Below are positions 62,182 to 64,000 of a DNA stretch of 64,000 bases, piece by piece (within the stretch, counting starts at the first letter, position 1; the number at the start of each line of letters is the position of its first letter). A program made the position numbers and the translations under genes. Location: assembly GCF_030127125.1 (NCBI RefSeq), contig NZ_CP126156.1, positions 2,232,001-2,296,000 on the forward strand, read 5' to 3'. Under the pieces are notes generated by a model that was given only the letters and a program-made list of their open reading frames with translations, was not told the DNA's origin and ran no database searches. The stretch is from Halobaculum litoreum (GTDB taxonomy: Archaea > Halobacteriota > Halobacteria > Halobacteriales > Haloferacaceae).

Positions 62182-62565
62182 TCACTCGGCGATCACCCGG
62201 ACGGTCCGCGTCCGCGGGCCGTCACACTCGACGAGGAGCACCGACTGCCAACGGCCGAGCGCGAGGTCGCCGTCGGCGACCGGCACCGTGACGCTCGTGC
62301 CCAGGAGGAGCGCCCGGAGGTGCGAGGCCGCGTTGCCGTCGAGGTCGTCGTGGGCCCACCCGCCCTCCGGCGCGAGCCCCTCGACGAACGCCTCGACGTC
62401 GCCGAGCAGTCGCCGCTCGGCCTCGTTGACGACGAGCCCCGCGGTCGTGTGCTCGCAGAAGACCGTGCAGGTGCCGGCCGCGTCGGCGGGGAGCGCGTCG
62501 CGGACGCGGTCGGTCACGTCGTGGACCGCGGTGTGGCCGTCGGTGTCGACGGAGAACGTCGCCAT
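62182..62565 (-). CDS. YjbQ/UPF0047 family protein
   Basis: This 127-residue beta-sandwich protein has the conserved CEHTTAGLVVNE and the His-containing WAHDDLDGNAASHLRALLLG. The three histidines probably bind a metal. The E. coli member shows thiamine phosphate synthase activity, but whether this applies in archaea is open. It is divergent from the SRPBCC gene, with a 70-nt spacer. The start is ATG at 62565. Confidence 0.9.
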   Translation of the reverse strand: MATFSVDTDGHTAVHDVTDRVRDALPADAAGTCTVFCEHTTAGLVVNEAERRLLGDVEAFVEGLAPEGGWAHDDLDGNAASHLRALLLGTSVTVPVADGDLALGRWQSVLLVECDGPRTRTVRVIAE

Positions 62566-62635
62566 GGGAGTCCCCTCGGGGGCGCGGGAGAAGAAGCCCC
62601 CCGAGCGTTTTGCGGGTCGCCCGCGTCGTGCCGAC

Positions 62636-63079
62636 ATGGTCACCGTCAGCCACACGGTCCGCGTCGACGCCCCCGTCGAGGACGTGTTCGGGTACGTCGA
62701 CGAGCCCGAGCACCACGTCGAGATGACGCCCAGCATCGCCGCGGTGTCGAACGTCGAACCGCTCGACAACGGCGGCAAGCGCCTCGAGTACACCTACGAG
62801 ATGGTCGGCGTGTCGCTCACGGGGACGATGGAGACCCCCGAGTACGTCGAGAACGAACGCATCGTGTTCGAGTTGGCCGGCGACCTCGCGGGGACGCTCA
62901 CGTGGGCGTTCGAGGCCGACGGCGACGCCACGCGCGTGACGTACACCGCCGAGTACGACCTCCCGGGCGGCGTGCTCGCGAAAGCGGCCGAGCCGTTCGC
63001 CGTGCGCTACAACGAACGCGAACTGCGAACGACGCTGCGGAACCTCCGCGACCGGCTGGAGTCGGGGAGCGCTCCGTAG
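62636..63079 (+). CDS. SRPBCC/polyketide-cyclase-type ligand-binding protein
   Basis: This 147-residue protein has the START-like fold: VTVSHTVRVDAPVEDVFGYV opening, YEMVGVSLTGTMETPEYVENERIV and a long final helix (about 115-140). Such proteins bind hydrophobic ligands; CoxG and cyclase-like enzymes are relatives. No catalytic residue is obvious. A gcgtttt element about 29 nt upstream fits the ATG at 62636. Confidence 0.82.
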   Translation: MVTVSHTVRVDAPVEDVFGYVDEPEHHVEMTPSIAAVSNVEPLDNGGKRLEYTYEMVGVSLTGTMETPEYVENERIVFELAGDLAGTLTWAFEADGDATRVTYTAEYDLPGGVLAKAAEPFAVRYNERELRTTLRNLRDRLESGSAP

Positions 63080-63113
63080 CCGTCCGGGCCGGACGCGGCG
63101 CGTCGGGGGCGGC

Positions 63114-63536
63114 TCACCGACGGTCGGGGTCGACCGGCGTCCCGTCCTCGGTCGGCGGCGCGAGGTGGTCGATGTACTCCTCCACGGTCGGCGACCGGAC
63201 CGTCACCGCGACCTCGATGTCGCCCAACTCGTCTGGCTCGCCGACGGCGAAGTTGATGACGCCCTGAAAGGCGGCCTGCTTCTTCAGCGCGAACGAGAAC
63301 CCGTCGTCGGTGGCGCCGTTCGCGAACTCCCGGCGCGCGGTGTCGAGGATCTCCTGTTCGTGGAGTTTGTCCGAGAAGTCGTCGAGGGTGTGGGCCTCCG
63401 CGACGAGCTTCCCCGGCTCGGAGACGAACTCGGCGTTGGTGAACAGCGCCTCGACGGCGTCGCGGACGCGGTCGGTCACCTCGGTGTCGCGCACCGGCGC
63501 CTCGATCCGGACGTCGACGCTGTAGACGGCCGTCAC
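63114..63536 (-). CDS. UPF0201 family protein
   Basis: This 140-residue archaeal protein has the family segments IEAPVRDTEVTDRVRDAVEALF and LHEQEILDTARREF, then QAAFQGVINFAVGEPDELGDI. The fold is related to ribosomal L5-like proteins, and an RNA-binding role has been proposed. It starts with GTG overlapping the stop of the UPF0200 kinase-like gene (GTGA), so both are in one operon reading left. Confidence 0.88.
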   Translation of the reverse strand: MTAVYSVDVRIEAPVRDTEVTDRVRDAVEALFTNAEFVSEPGKLVAEAHTLDDFSDKLHEQEILDTARREFANGATDDGFSFALKKQAAFQGVINFAVGEPDELGDIEVAVTVRSPTVEEYIDHLAPPTEDGTPVDPDRR

Positions 63537-64000
63537 TTCTCCACCTCCGCGGGCGCGTCGGCGTCGTGGGCCGCCCCGCCGTCCGCGGCGCCGTGCAACA
63601 CCCCGCGGATCCGGTCGCGGAACGCCGCCAGCGTGTCGGTGTTCTCGACGGTCACTTCCGCGACCTCGATCACCTCGCCCATGCCGAAACCCAACTCCCG
63701 CTCCTCGCGCCGCTTCAGGGCCTCGGTGTCGACGTCGGAGTCGTCGCGGCCGCGCGCGCCGAGGCGCTCGGCCCGGAGGTCGAACGGCGCGGTGATGGCG
63801 ACGAGCGTGAAGTCGTCGCCGAAGCGGTCGCGGAACCGCTCCAGTTCGACCGGCGCGCGGAGCCCGTCGACGAGGACGGTCGCCGCGTCGCCCCCGGCCG
63901 CCGCCTCCTCGATCAACGGGATCGACCGCTCGGCGATGGCCGCGGGACCGTTCTCCTCGCGCAGCGCCCGCGCGATGGCGCCGTGGTGTTCCGCGGGGTC
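63533..64000 (-). CDS. UPF0200 P-loop kinase-like protein, N-terminus beyond the window
   Basis: The visible part, about 155 residues, is the C-terminal two thirds of an archaeal UPF0200 nucleotide-kinase-like protein: IAERSIPLIEEAA, VLVDGLRAPVELERFRDRF, ITAPFDLRAERLGARGRDD and the LGFGMGEVIEVAEVTVENTD end. These resemble the lid and core of dephospho-CoA kinase/AAA-type kinases. The P-loop lies beyond position 64000 and cannot be checked. It is linked to UPF0201, as in many archaea. Confidence 0.85.
   Translation of the reverse strand, partial: DPAEHHGAIARALREENGPAAIAERSIPLIEEAAAGGDAATVLVDGLRAPVELERFRDRFGDDFTLVAITAPFDLRAERLGARGRDDSDVDTEALKRREERELGFGMGEVIEVAEVTVENTDTLAAFRDRIRGVLHGAADGGAAHDADAPAEVEK

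Noticed and set aside
1-64000. Search for tRNA genes, CRISPR arrays, insertion sequences and prophage
   Set aside because: No cloverleaf, regular spaced repeats, transposase or phage genes were recognised by eye; a covariance-model search would be needed to exclude small RNAs.

Overview
The window is a stretch of haloarchaeal chromosome. The evidence is a very high G+C content, strongly acidic predicted proteins, leaderless-type promoters (a T/A-rich box about 25-31 nt before many start codons), and archaeal or haloarchaeal families: HalX and HalOD1 domains, the Kae1-Bud32 fusion, Rpo7/Spt4, aIF2-gamma, aIF6, L39e/L31e/L18Ae, TBP, RadA, GTP-dependent dephospho-CoA kinase, PibD-type prepilin peptidase and PspAB. 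I cannot name the genus. Coding density is high. I saw no insertion sequence, CRISPR array, tRNA or rRNA; it reads as core chromosome.

Layout. 1-6.8 kb: a winged-helix regulator, a KaiC-like ATPase and a HalX response regulator, then a RecJ-like DHH nuclease, EngB, a Tat lipoprotein, a folate-type cyclo-ligase and a DUF389 membrane protein. 6.9-14.9 kb: a SIMPL lipoprotein and a SHOCT protein, a NOG1-type GTPase, then an information-processing run (aIF2-gamma, PIN, Rpo7, Spt4, dephospho-CoA kinase, S24e, Kae1-Bud32). 15-23.7 kb: CorA, an SDR, a SOUL protein, a beta-CASP nuclease, an FAD monooxygenase and a tungsten AOR-type oxidoreductase. 23.9-30.5 kb: GlmM, GNAT, a coiled-coil protein, HisI, prepilin peptidase, 2Fe-2S ferredoxin and a PiT transporter. 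30.6-38.1 kb: an HtpX/LURP-one/PspAB stress group, RadA, small membrane proteins and an overlapping PTPS-like/glycosyltransferase/methyltransferase operon. 38.1-49.3 kb: SufU, SufS, DUF424, TPR, ThpR, a transducer without an external sensor domain, and a methyl-cycle group (SAH hydrolase, deaminase, a gate-domain permease, a GIDE-like protein). 49.4-54.2 kb: L39e-L31e-aIF6-L18Ae-prefoldin alpha-FtsY, a tRNA G10 methyltransferase and TBP. 54.2-64 kb: a CPBP protease, HalOD1, HisG, SRP54, a cupin, an MFS transporter, SurE, a split MgtE-like pair, YjbQ, SRPBCC, and UPF0201/UPF0200 at the edge.

Two observations stand out. First, six genes are interrupted by single-base frame slips at or near short G/C runs (about 5321, 15780, 21055, 27945, 36229 and 59831). 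This points to sequencing or assembly error more than to real pseudogenes, and anyone using the sequence should know it. Second, the overlapping PTPS-like/glycosyltransferase/methyltransferase operon encodes a PTPS homologue that keeps its zinc histidines but appears to lack the catalytic Cys and Asp-His pair. This makes it the best candidate here for an uncharacterised small-molecule pathway.
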